Shown piece after piece: positions 8,192 to 16,002 of a DNA stretch of 47,209 nt. The DNA is taken from positions 1 through 47,209 of the forward strand of contig NZ_JAIHOM010000018.1 in NCBI RefSeq assembly GCF_026130165.1. The letters run 5' to 3'. The translations under genes were made by a program, and so were the position numbers. The stretch is from Spirulina subsalsa FACHB-351. Its GTDB lineage: Bacteria; Cyanobacteriota; Cyanobacteriia; Cyanobacteriales; Spirulinaceae. Below the pieces are notes generated by a model. The model had not been told where the DNA came from and did no database searches. It saw only the letters and a program-made list of their open reading frames with translations. How positions within the stretch are numbered: position 1 is the stretch's first letter; every line of letters begins with the position of its first letter.

Positions 8192-8542
8192 CTACAACCG
8201 TTTAAAGGCATCTAAATGTTCAAGATGCTGGGATTGTTGTTCTAAATTCACGGAAAGGCGATCGCATACAATCTCACACAACTTGAAAACACTCACATCG
8301 GTGATCTCGTAATAAACACTTACCCCTTGAGGTTGGCGCTTGACAATCCCTACCTGAGTCAGAATTTTTAGGTGTTTGGACACATTCGCTTGTCCGAGTC
8401 CTGTGACTTCAATAATCTCCGTTACGTTCTTTGCGCCAGATTTTAAACTACAAAGGATGTGCAAACGACTCACTTCAGACAAAACCTTGAAGTATTCCGC
8501 AATCCGGTTGAGTGCTTCTGGCGAAACCTGTGTTGTCAGCAT
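8192..8542 (-). CDS. ArsR-family transcriptional repressor, possibly sulfide/persulfide responsive
   Basis: 116 residues with a winged helix-turn-helix (GLGQANVSKHLKILTQVGIVKRQPQGVSVYYEI, residues 48-80). Three cysteines are present: Cys31 in LHILCSL and Cys89 and Cys93 in the C-terminal helix. SqrR/BigR-type sulfide sensors use one cysteine in the second helix and one in the fifth, and the spacing here is compatible. The gene is divergent from a persulfide dioxygenase operon, with a near-perfect palindrome between them. A role as repressor of that operon, relieved by persulfide, is a well-supported inference; a metal-sensing ArsR is the alternative. Confidence 0.85.
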   Translation of the reverse strand: MLTTQVSPEALNRIAEYFKVLSEVSRLHILCSLKSGAKNVTEIIEVTGLGQANVSKHLKILTQVGIVKRQPQGVSVYYEITDVSVFKLCEIVCDRLSVNLEQQSQHLEHLDAFKRL

Positions 8543-8576
8543 TTTGCAATAATGTGCAGCTATTTTGATTTTCCTC

Positions 8577-8607
8577 TTGACACCATATTACCATATGGTA
8601 GTATGAT
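8577..8607 (+). promoter_or_regulatory. Promoter with ArsR-type operator for the persulfide operon
   Basis: A consensus -35 (ttgaca, 8577-8582) and a -10-like tatgat (8602-8607) are separated by 19 bases. Between and overlapping them lies an inverted repeat with one mismatch at 8584-8605, whose core taccatatggta (8589-8600) is a perfect 12-bp palindrome. A repressor bound there would block RNA polymerase. This fits control by the adjacent ArsR-family protein. Confidence 0.65.
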
Positions 8608-8669
8608 AAATATGAAAAACATAGATATCATTTAAGTGTACCTTGTTTTAACCCAGAGGAGGCCGCCAA

Positions 8670-9368
8670 ATGCTGTTCCGTCAACTCTTTGACCCAGAAA
8701 CCAGTACCTATACTTATCTCATTGCAGATTTAGAGACGAAAGAAGCGATCTTAGTGGATCCCGTGTTGGAGCAAGTGGATCGGGATTTATCATTGATTCA
8801 GGAGTTGGGGTTAACCCTGCGTTATTGCCTTGAAACCCATATTCACGCCGATCACATTACCGGAACCGGGAAATTGCGGGATTTAACAGGATGTCAGGGG
8901 ATTGTTCCAGAACACGCCATTGCCGCTTGTGCTAACCGTCATATTAAAGATGGGGAAGTCATTACAATGGGGTCCATTGAGGTGAAAGCCCTTTTTACCC
9001 CAGGCCATACGAACTGTCACATGACCTATGCCGTCAATGGCACCCACTTATTAACCGGGGATGCCTTGTTTATTCGCGGATGTGGTCGCACCGACTTCCA
9101 AAGCGGAGATCCCGGTCAACTGTACGATTCCATCACCGGGTGCTTGTTTACCTACCCCGATGAAACCCTGATTTATCCCGGCCATGACTACCGAGGACAA
9201 ACAGTTTCAACGGTGGGGGAAGAGAAGAAATTTAATCCTCGTTTAGCGGGACGCGATCGCACTTCATTCATTGAACTGATGAATAGTTTAAACCTCCCCG
9301 ACCCCCAAAAGATTATGGAAGCGGTTCCGGCTAATCAAAAATGTGGCAAAGTCCCCGCATTATCCTAG
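8670..9368 (+). CDS. Persulfide dioxygenase, ETHE1-like metallo-beta-lactamase fold
   Basis: 232 residues. The metal-binding motif THIHADH covers residues 56-62; His57, His113 (PGHT) and Asp131 (TGDALF) match the iron ligands of ETHE1. GRTDFQSGDP (139-148) and the IYPGHDY motif are typical of the persulfide dioxygenase branch rather than glyoxalase II. The enzyme oxidises glutathione persulfide to sulfite. It heads an operon with a haem protein, DUF3122 and rhodanese. aggagg lies close upstream of ATG. No sulfide:quinone oxidoreductase is present in the window. Confidence 0.92.
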   Translation: MLFRQLFDPETSTYTYLIADLETKEAILVDPVLEQVDRDLSLIQELGLTLRYCLETHIHADHITGTGKLRDLTGCQGIVPEHAIAACANRHIKDGEVITMGSIEVKALFTPGHTNCHMTYAVNGTHLLTGDALFIRGCGRTDFQSGDPGQLYDSITGCLFTYPDETLIYPGHDYRGQTVSTVGEEKKFNPRLAGRDRTSFIELMNSLNLPDPQKIMEAVPANQKCGKVPALS

Positions 9369-9411
9369 TCTGAATCTTTCCTTTGTCCACACTCTATATG
9401 AGGTTCGTTTT

Positions 9412-10017
9412 ATGCGCTTTCTCCCTTCTGCCTTCATCTTAGGCGTGAGTTTATGCCTTGTGTTCTTATTCAGTTTCCCCAAGATGGCACGGGCCGATAT
9501 TCCCCCCGAAAACTTAGCCCAAGTTGTCCAAGAAATTGAATATTTAGATCAAATGCGTTCCGGACTCGCCTCCACCCTCGAAGGTCGTAGCGAGGAACCC
9601 ACCCCCCAAACCATGCAGGAAGTATGTAAACCTGTGGGGATGCGGGCCAAGCAGTTGAGTCAGGAAAACGGCTGGCAAGTGAAGCAAATAGCCAGTAAAT
9701 ACCGCAATCAGGAGCATAAACCCGACTCCCCCCAAGCGGTGCAAGCCTTAAACCGTTTTAGTGAAGACCCCGAGTTATTGGCCTTTTGGCAAAAAGACAC
9801 CCTACAGGGTCAGGAGGGACTGCACTATTTCCGACGGATTAATGTAGAGGCCAGTTGTTTAGCCTGTCACGGGGCTAAAGATAGCCGACCCAAATTTGTC
9901 AAGGAGAAGTACCCCCAAGACTTAGCCTTTGATTTCCAAGTTGGCGACCTGCGCGGGATGTATTCCGTATTTGTGCCGGACGTGCAACAGGCCTTACAAC
10001 AAGCTTTAACGGAGTAA
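9412..10017 (+). CDS. Exported c-type haem protein, Tll0287-like (DUF3365)
   Basis: I chose ATG at 9412, which gives 201 residues with a signal peptide (hydrophobic 6-22, likely cleavage after ARA at about 28). A single haem-attachment site CLACH is at residues 149-153. The sequence around it matches the DUF3365 family, whose structural example, Tll0287, is a cyanobacterial haem-c protein with a PAS-like fold proposed to be a redox sensor. Residue content suggests a periplasmic or lumenal location. It lies 43 bases after the dioxygenase and 4 bases before the DUF3122 gene, so it is operonic. It might carry electrons from, or sense, sulfur chemistry (inference). Confidence 0.85.
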   Translation: MRFLPSAFILGVSLCLVFLFSFPKMARADIPPENLAQVVQEIEYLDQMRSGLASTLEGRSEEPTPQTMQEVCKPVGMRAKQLSQENGWQVKQIASKYRNQEHKPDSPQAVQALNRFSEDPELLAFWQKDTLQGQEGLHYFRRINVEASCLACHGAKDSRPKFVKEKYPQDLAFDFQVGDLRGMYSVFVPDVQQALQQALTE

Positions 10018-10021
10018 AACG

Positions 10022-10549
10022 ATGTGTAAGGGGTTTCTAGCTCTTAATTCTCTATTGAGCGCGATAAAAGGTCAATTGAAACGGCTTTTTTGGGTGGGGT
10101 GCATCCTGTTGTTAAGTCTGATGATGGTCGGGCAACCTGCGATCGCCGAGATCCGCCAACTGCCCGAACGTGCCGACCAGATGCTCTACCAATCCCGGCA
10201 AACCTTGCAAGATCAAAACGGCAAAACATGGCAAGTGGTGCTGTTTAAACGAGTTAAACCAGATCAGCCCAGCCTAACTCACTTGCGCTTAGTGGGATTC
10301 CCCGGCATCACCGTCACCCATCCCCATCCCCTACTCTTGGCTGCTGGGTCCCTAGAATTGAGTGCCAGTGATGATTTTGCCGAACAATCACCCTCCCCCA
10401 ACGTTGGACAGTATGACTTAACCGAAATTATCCCCCAACTGCCCGGGGTGAACTTTCTCCGTCTTAATGTTCCCACCCTTGAACAACCCGTAGAATTGCG
10501 CGTTCCCTTCTTTGTATTGCAAGAGTGGAAAGAACTCAACCAACGCTAA
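10022..10549 (+). CDS. DUF3122 exported protein
   Basis: 175 residues. The first 42 form an export signal: basic start, hydrophobic VGCILLLSLMMVG, and AIA as a likely cleavage site. The remainder is a compact beta-rich domain containing WQVVLFKRV, HLRLVGFPG and LRLNVP. This fits DUF3122, a family of unknown function found mainly in cyanobacteria. It begins 4 bases after the haem gene stop, which strongly implies co-translation. A function in the sulfur operon is only suggested by context. Confidence 0.8.
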   Translation: MCKGFLALNSLLSAIKGQLKRLFWVGCILLLSLMMVGQPAIAEIRQLPERADQMLYQSRQTLQDQNGKTWQVVLFKRVKPDQPSLTHLRLVGFPGITVTHPHPLLLAAGSLELSASDDFAEQSPSPNVGQYDLTEIIPQLPGVNFLRLNVPTLEQPVELRVPFFVLQEWKELNQR

Positions 10550-10602
10550 CCCATTCCGTCTTTTTGTTCTTCCTTTTCGACACTTTTAGGAGTTTATAAA
10601 CT

Positions 10603-11136
10603 ATGACTAACGTACAAAATCGTCTAAAAAACCTCGATCCCGCTACCTTATACGCCGCTTTAGAACAGGATAAAGTCTATCTCATTGACGTGCGTGAACC
10701 TTCCGAATTTGCCGGGGAACGGATTCACGGAGCAACACGAGTGTCTTTATCCAGTTTTGAGGCTGATCGCATCCCCCAAGATGCCCAAAAACAATTAGTT
10801 CTCTACTGTCAACATGGCAACCGTTCCAGTCAAGCTGCCCAAAAACTCTTTATGGCCGGATTTGAAAAAGTCAGCCATCTTGAAGGAGGACTCAACAACT
10901 GGAAACAACAAGGTTATCCCACCTTTGTTAACAAAAAAGCCCCCATTAGTATTATGCGGCAAGTGCAAATTATCGCCGGATCTCTCATGTTAACTGGGAC
11001 AATTTTAGGCGCATTTGTTTCCCCCTGGTTTCTGTTGCTCAGTGGTTTTGTTGGTGCCGGATTAACCTTTGCCGGAGTTACCGGAACTTGTGCAATGGCG
11101 CGGATACTCTCTAAACTTCCTTATAATCAAGTTTGA
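10603..11136 (+). CDS. Rhodanese with C-terminal DUF2892 membrane domain
   Basis: 177 residues. The rhodanese domain (about 8-108) carries DVREPSEFAGERIHGA and the active loop CQHGNRS with Cys69, which would hold a persulfide. The C-terminal 60 residues contain two hydrophobic hairpin segments (about 115-165) of DUF2892, as in E. coli YgaP. It is the last gene of the persulfide operon, 53 bases after DUF3122, with taggag before ATG. It may transfer sulfane sulfur at the membrane, complementing the dioxygenase. Confidence 0.9.
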   Translation: MTNVQNRLKNLDPATLYAALEQDKVYLIDVREPSEFAGERIHGATRVSLSSFEADRIPQDAQKQLVLYCQHGNRSSQAAQKLFMAGFEKVSHLEGGLNNWKQQGYPTFVNKKAPISIMRQVQIIAGSLMLTGTILGAFVSPWFLLLSGFVGAGLTFAGVTGTCAMARILSKLPYNQV

Positions 11137-11192
11137 CCTCTCCCTTGCTTAAAACTCGGGGGATTATAGCTGATATTGCTATGGGGTAGTTA

Positions 11193-11230
11193 ACCTTGAC
11201 AAGTTAAGTCTTTTCTCCTCTTGTCAAGGT
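11193..11230. terminator. Hairpin between convergent operons
   Basis: Perfect 11-bp stem (accttgacaag / cttgtcaaggt) around a 16-nt loop containing cttttctcct. It lies between the rhodanese gene (+) and the Hsp70 gene (-) and could serve both. An inverted and diverged relative of the same sequence occurs twice near 18895 and 19015, so it is a repeat family of the genome. Confidence 0.6.
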
Positions 11231-11236
11231 CAGGGA

Positions 11237-11412
11237 GTCGGGTGTCGGGTGTCGGGAATCGGGAATCGGAAACAATTGATAATTGATAATTGTCAATTGT
11301 CAATTATCAATTCCCTATTACTTCTCCCCTGCCCCCCTGCTCCCCTGCTCCCCTGCCCCCCTGCTCCCCTGCTCCCCCATTCCCGACTCCCCGAGTAATT
11401 CACCAAGCCCTA
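11237..11412. repeat. Composite repeat tract ending in a MITE-type terminal repeat
   Basis: From left to right: short tandem gtcggg(t/a)(g/a)-type units (11237-11270), attgataatt and caattgtcaatt units (about 11272-11310), then ctcccctg-type 8-mers (about 11322-11377). The right edge (11395-11412) is the inverse of agggcttggtgaattact, two mismatches from the terminal repeat at 23264. The last three bases (11410-11412) form the TAG stop of the minus-strand Hsp70 gene. No left terminal repeat is seen. Confidence 0.6.
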
Positions 11413-12987
11413 TTGTAGTTTGGCGATCGCACCTTTTTCGACTAACACCTGTTCGGTTAACAAATCCTTGACTGTGGCTAATAATACCCGTTGCTCGTTG
11501 ACTTCAAATTCTACCGAAATCCGATCCATGCCCACCTGTCCACAGGGATTCAAATGGGCGACACAAACCTCCGCATGATGACTGTCAAGGGAGCGATACT
11601 GAGATTGACGATGGAGTTTACTACTCGACATTCGCCCCAATTCATCATAGGTGACTTCAGCTTGGCTCACTTCTGCCACTTCCCCAATATCGAGGCGAAT
11701 TTCCCTCTGTCCTTCCCGGGCTACTTGTAAGGTTAAGGGATCGTCCCGTTTACAAGGATATTGACTACCCCGATTAAACAGGGTGAAGTAGGAGTAAGTG
11801 CGGGTGGTGGGCTCCCACAGACGGAGGGCGTAACTGTGGCGTAAATAATCTTCTATGGCCTCGATTTGGGTGAGGGCTAAAGCCCCGTGACAGACGGCTT
11901 CAAAAGGTTTGCCCAGTTGAACTCGCGATCGCCCAAAATAGGAAACAATCAACTGTTGCACCGCCGGAATCAAACAACTCCCCCCCACCAGTAACACCTG
12001 TTCAATATCACTTTTTTGGACTCCTTTCCCCAAGGCCGTCATCACCACTTCATCGAGGGCTTCCCGCAACTGCTCTAAAAACTGGTGTCGTTCGAGAATT
12101 TCCTCCAACTGGTACCGCTCTAAACTCAAATCGTAGGACATAAAATTTTCTTCATCGAGCCAACTTTCCGCCGCATTTTCTTCCCGAGATAGGCGAATTT
12201 TTAAGCGTTCTGCTAACTCTAGTAAATTCTGCCAACTCACTCCATCCACACTATCCCGAGCGGTTCCCTGTTGTCTGAGATAGTCTTCCACAATCCAAAT
12301 ATCAATATCTTCCCCCCCCACATAAGCATCGGATTTCGCGATCACTTGAGCAGAAACCGCTTGTTGGTTGCCCATTGCTCCCTCGGTGCGGACTAAACTC
12401 AAATCGAGGGTACCGCCCCCAAAATCAATCACCAATACTAACGCGCCGGGTTGTTGCACGGCATAACCGAGGGCGGCGGCGGTAGATTCATCAATAAAGC
12501 GTCGTTCTTTTACTCCTAATTGATCGGCAAAATCATTAAACCAGTCCAGATACCGTTCAAATGCGCCCACAGGCACCGTAAAAATGAGTTCTGAGGGGGT
12601 TATATCTTGGTTTTGAATATTTTGCCAGATTTGCTGTAAAAACCGTTCTGAGACAGTCTGAGCATCGTAGGTGAAGCCGTCGAGTTGACGGGGGGGCATT
12701 TGGAAATCGGCGGCTAACTCCCGTTTGAAGCTTTTAAACAGGCGTTCAGGTTCAGTGAAACCGAAACGTTGCGATCGCACTTGCTCGCCAATTAAAATCT
12801 TGTCAGAGGCCTGCACATAGAGCAAACTGGGGATTACAGGCACATCTACCCAACTCCCCTCTTTACTCTTGCTGCGAAACAAACGGGACATTTCCCCGAA
12901 GCGCAGAGTTTTCGGGGCTTGGGTATCAGGTTCTAAAAAACTAACGATGGTGTTGCTGGTGCCGAAATCAATAGCAACGGTGGTCAT
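11410..12987 (-). CDS. Hsp70-family protein
   Basis: 525 residues. The N-terminal phosphate-1 loop VAIDFGTSNTIVSF (4-17), VIDFGGGTLDLSLV (about 185-198) and VLLVGGSCLIPAV (about 328-340) are the actin/Hsp70 ATPase signatures. The C-terminal substrate region is shorter than in DnaK, so it is a divergent Hsp70 rather than DnaK itself. ATG start. It is the last gene of a minus-strand operon with a GrpE-like protein and DUF2997. Its TAG stop codon overlaps a repeat-element end. Client proteins are unknown. Confidence 0.9.
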   Translation of the reverse strand: MTTVAIDFGTSNTIVSFLEPDTQAPKTLRFGEMSRLFRSKSKEGSWVDVPVIPSLLYVQASDKILIGEQVRSQRFGFTEPERLFKSFKRELAADFQMPPRQLDGFTYDAQTVSERFLQQIWQNIQNQDITPSELIFTVPVGAFERYLDWFNDFADQLGVKERRFIDESTAAALGYAVQQPGALVLVIDFGGGTLDLSLVRTEGAMGNQQAVSAQVIAKSDAYVGGEDIDIWIVEDYLRQQGTARDSVDGVSWQNLLELAERLKIRLSREENAAESWLDEENFMSYDLSLERYQLEEILERHQFLEQLREALDEVVMTALGKGVQKSDIEQVLLVGGSCLIPAVQQLIVSYFGRSRVQLGKPFEAVCHGALALTQIEAIEDYLRHSYALRLWEPTTRTYSYFTLFNRGSQYPCKRDDPLTLQVAREGQREIRLDIGEVAEVSQAEVTYDELGRMSSSKLHRQSQYRSLDSHHAEVCVAHLNPCGQVGMDRISVEFEVNEQRVLLATVKDLLTEQVLVEKGAIAKLQ

Positions 12988-13064
12988 TGCCTTAAACTAG
13001 GTAATAGGGAATGGGGACTCGGGAATAGTTAATGCACACAGAGTTAAGGGATCAAGATGGGGGG

Positions 13065-13985
13065 TTAGGTTTTGGGCAAGGTGCGACTGACCTTCGCAGG
13101 GCAGAGAATGCGATCGCCCTCTCGGTAGCCAACAAAGCGAATATACACCAAATCCCCCGCTTGAATATCATTGCGATCGGCTTGATGAATTTGGGGGTCA
13201 AAAATCACCTGTTCCCAAGCAGAACCAATCGGTTCATACCCCCAAGCATTGAGTAAATTTTTCAGAGGGGTGAACAAAGCAATTAAATTTTTAGCGGGTA
13301 AATTGGGTTTAGCCTCCGCCATAGTGCAAGCCGTGGGGAAATTCATCAACAGGGTTTGTAACTGCTCAAAAACCTCAGTCTTAATATCCCCGCGAGTTTG
13401 CTCGCTCCCCTTTTGTAATTCTGCCCGCATCCGACGACATTGTTGTTGCAGTTGTTGCACCTGATAGTTTGCCTCATCCAAGGTCTGATCCTGTGCGGTG
13501 GTCTGTTCTTCCAATTGGGCTACCTTAGCTTGAGCCGTTGCTAAACCCTCTTCGGCTGCCGCTAATTGCTGTTTGAGCATCACGGTTTCATCATACAAAC
13601 TTTGGCATTTTTGATGTAACTTGCCAATTTCTTGGAAAGCTGCCCCCAAGGACGGGAAGGAAATACCAAACTGTTGGAGCAACTCTTCTAGGGTCCAGTT
13701 GAGCGTCGTTGCTAAACGTTGCAATTGTTGCAACTCTAGTTTTTCAATCGACCCTTGACGCAATTGTTGTAACTCCCGAGGAGTAAGACCCGACTTGCGT
13801 TGTAGAGCCGTCCAACTGGTAAGACTCGCCTGCAAAAGGCGATCGCGCAACAATTCATCTCCCGGATAGGTACAATCTAGATTCTCCTCTCGCGCCATCC
13901 GTGAACCCACCACCGTCAACAGCGCCAGAGTCCCCCCGAACCAAAGAACGACACCGAACCAAAAAAGATTGGGGTCATCAACCAT
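13065..13985 (-). CDS. Membrane-anchored GrpE-like protein with HTH-like segment
   Basis: 306 residues with an unusual architecture. A transmembrane helix occupies about residues 5-27. A helix-turn-helix-like region follows (about 45-108, with SGLTPRELQQLRQG and LQRLATTLNWTLEELLQQFG). A coiled coil spans about 115-200. The C-terminal half resembles GrpE: a helical part, then EPIGSAWEQVIFDPQIHQAD and GDLVYIRFVGYREGDRILCPAKV, like the beta-wing of GrpE. GrpE proteins release ADP from Hsp70, and the next gene 77 bases downstream is an Hsp70, so a dedicated membrane-bound exchange factor is likely. An agagga motif precedes ATG by about 9 bases. Confidence 0.72.
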   Translation of the reverse strand: MVDDPNLFWFGVVLWFGGTLALLTVVGSRMAREENLDCTYPGDELLRDRLLQASLTSWTALQRKSGLTPRELQQLRQGSIEKLELQQLQRLATTLNWTLEELLQQFGISFPSLGAAFQEIGKLHQKCQSLYDETVMLKQQLAAAEEGLATAQAKVAQLEEQTTAQDQTLDEANYQVQQLQQQCRRMRAELQKGSEQTRGDIKTEVFEQLQTLLMNFPTACTMAEAKPNLPAKNLIALFTPLKNLLNAWGYEPIGSAWEQVIFDPQIHQADRNDIQAGDLVYIRFVGYREGDRILCPAKVSRTLPKT

Positions 13986-13999
13986 GATGCTATCCTCTA

Positions 14000-14224
14000 C
14001 TATCCCTGCTGTTCCAGCGATTGCGATTGGGTTTCCGTTTGAGTGAGGATATTCGATTCTCGGTAATAGTCCGGGAGAAATTCTTGGCTTTCAACTTCAC
14101 CCATTGCCTGTTCAATCTCCTCCGTCACCTTTGTACAGTGGGCGCCGGCAATCCCATCAACAACCGTTTCAACAATTTTGCCATCTTTGCCGATCCGGTA
14201 TTCAATTTTCTGGTATTCTGCCAT
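14000..14224 (-). CDS. DUF2997 protein
   Basis: 74 residues from ATG at 14224, preceded by ggag. The sequence IEYRIGKDGKIVETVVDGIAGAHCTKVTEEIE is the DUF2997 core, including the conserved cysteine and G-x-x-C-T motif. DUF2997 proteins in cyanobacteria often sit near DUF1257 (Ycf35) and ferredoxin genes; neither is in this operon. It is first in the operon, 14 bases before the GrpE-like gene. The function is unknown. Confidence 0.8.
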   Translation of the reverse strand: MAEYQKIEYRIGKDGKIVETVVDGIAGAHCTKVTEEIEQAMGEVESQEFLPDYYRESNILTQTETQSQSLEQQG

Positions 14225-14621
14225 CTTGACTCCAATAAAAATCAGGGTATTCGGAAAAACACTCCAGAGCAGCCACTCTAGTTTCCGATTGTATCTCGAC
14301 ATCTTCCTCAATGTATCAGGGGGTGAAACATTCAGGCTGATCTTTTAGCGGAAGATTCCATCTTTCTCCTGTTCTGCCCCCCACTTTGGCAGGATGTGAT
14401 TACAATATGGCTATAAAACTCATCCCAACCGCACTCTGGCCTCAGAAAAATCATCAATTAAGCGGCGCACCGCTTAGGAGTTTTCTCCCTCCAGAGTCCA
14501 AGTCCAGAAATCCCCCCTACCCTACAACGTGGGTTAGCGGTGGGATGATGCAACCTCAAGAAACTAAATCTTGCTAAAGTCTTCAAATGTGATTGCCGAA
14601 CTCAGTTAAGTTAAACAGTCT
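14225..14621. other. Divergent intergenic region with several hairpins
   Basis: About 400 bases between DUF2997 (-) and the CAP gene (+). It contains small stems: aagcgg/ccgctt around a 4-nt loop near 14459-14474, and ctgcc/ggcag near 14375. A third, accc/tgggt, lies near 14530. A 63-codon frame at 14386-14577 has no recognisable features. It may carry a structured leader or small RNA, but I match no known family. Confidence 0.3.
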
Positions 14622-15746
14622 ATGCACCGGATCCAACTTTATGCGATCGCCCTCCTAAGTGGTTTAACCGTGGTCATACCCCTGACCACCCCCCTCTTAG
14701 CGGCATCTAACAGTTCTTCCCTAGAACCTCAAACCCCCGTCCGAGTCAGTCAAACTCCCCCCGGAGTGGCTGCCCCAGAATTGTCCCCCTTTGAAACCCG
14801 CGTATGGCGCGAAATTAACAGTCTTCGCACTAATCCTTCCGCCTATGCCGACTGGTTAGAATCCCAGCGCGTCCACTTTAACGGCAACCTCCTAGAAATT
14901 CCCGGAGAACCGACCATTACAACCCAAGAAGGAGTCGATGCCCTCGATGAAGCCATTCGCTTCCTGAGAGAAGCCCGTCCCCTCTTGCCCTTACAATTGT
15001 CCCCCGGAATGTCTAAAGCCGCCCAAGACCACGTTGAGGACCAAGGGCAAACCGGACAAACTGGCCATACAGGCAGTGATGGCAGTGCCTTTTTTGAGCG
15101 CTTGAGTCGCTATGGTCTAGTCAACGGCCCGGCCGCAGAAAATATTACCTACGGGGAAGAGTCCGCCCGTATCATGGTGATGCGCTTGATTTTAGACGAT
15201 GGTCTACCCCAACGAACCCAGCGCAATAATCTATTCAATATTGATTTTAAATTCATGGGGTTAGCTTGTGGTTCACACCCAACCCTAACGAATATGTGTA
15301 CCATCAATTTGGCGGGGGCCTATCAAGAACAAACCGTTGCCACACCCCCCCAAACTCCTCCCGAAACGCCCCCGACAACTCCCTCTGACCCTGACACAAC
15401 GCCGACTCCTCCTACTAGCACCTCGGCCGGGGTAATTTTAATTCAAGAAGGAGTGCTACAGGATGGAGACCCGATGTACGAGGATGGCAGTCTTTATCAT
15501 GAACATCGTTTTCGAGGAGAAGAAGGCCAAGCGGTCACCATTCGTCTAGAAAGTGATGAGTTTGACACCTTCTTAGCGGTTTTGAATGAAGATGGCACCG
15601 AAGTTCTGGCGCAAAATGATGACATCAGTGAAGATGATACCAACTCCTTAATTCAAATGACCCTGCCCTACAATGGCATCTATCGGGTGTTTGTCAATGG
15701 TTATCACCCAACCGATCGGGGACGTTATCGGTTAGTGATTTACTAA
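14622..15746 (+). CDS. Exported CAP-domain protein with C-terminal PPC-like domain
   Basis: 374 residues. A signal peptide (hydrophobic 6-27, LLAA near the end) precedes a CAP/SCP domain (about 58-235) with the bacterial motif REINSLRTNPSAYADWL, the histidine-containing HVEDQGQTGQTGH and PAAENITYG. A Pro/Thr-rich linker (about 240-268) leads to a beta-sandwich resembling the pre-peptidase C-terminal domain, with acidic repeats (DEFDTFLAVLNEDG). CAP proteins are extracellular and of varied function; the acidic loops suggest calcium binding. The gene is divergent from the DUF2997 operon. Confidence 0.88.
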   Translation: MHRIQLYAIALLSGLTVVIPLTTPLLAASNSSSLEPQTPVRVSQTPPGVAAPELSPFETRVWREINSLRTNPSAYADWLESQRVHFNGNLLEIPGEPTITTQEGVDALDEAIRFLREARPLLPLQLSPGMSKAAQDHVEDQGQTGQTGHTGSDGSAFFERLSRYGLVNGPAAENITYGEESARIMVMRLILDDGLPQRTQRNNLFNIDFKFMGLACGSHPTLTNMCTINLAGAYQEQTVATPPQTPPETPPTTPSDPDTTPTPPTSTSAGVILIQEGVLQDGDPMYEDGSLYHEHRFRGEEGQAVTIRLESDEFDTFLAVLNEDGTEVLAQNDDISEDDTNSLIQMTLPYNGIYRVFVNGYHPTDRGRYRLVIY

Positions 15747-15919
15747 AGAGCAGGTGCTATTCTGGTCTGACCGGAAGCAGTACAACAGGGGCTAGGTGGG
15801 ATAGCAGAATCCCCCTAGTCCCTTTTTAACAGTGAACAGTTTAATACAAGTGTAATACGATATGTGTTACACTTGGCAAAGTGGATGTTCACAGGAGAAA
15901 AAGCCATGAGGGTGAACTA

Positions 15920-15947
15920 CCCCACCCTGCCGTTGGCGAGGATGGGG
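15920..15947. mobile_element. Subterminal hairpin of a decayed IS200/IS605 element
   Basis: Arms 15920-15931 and 15935-15947 form an imperfect stem of 12-13 bases around a 3-nt loop. It lies just beyond the 3' end of the tnpB remnant on the minus strand, in the position of an IS605-type right end. Confidence 0.55.
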
Positions 15948-16002
15948 CTTCCTGATTCAACGGGAACTGCATCTAACAAAACCGATGTTTTGCCAGGTTG
16001 TC

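Noticed and set aside
11322-11377. ctcccctg repeats as a possible origin iteron cluster
   Set aside because: No DnaA gene, AT-rich unwinding region or rep gene is adjacent, and the same tracts recur inside the repeat elements at other loci.
14386-14577. 63-aa frame between DUF2997 and the CAP gene
   Set aside because: It is proline-rich without hydrophobic or charged pattern, has no good ribosome binding site and overlaps several hairpins; more likely leader or intergenic DNA.
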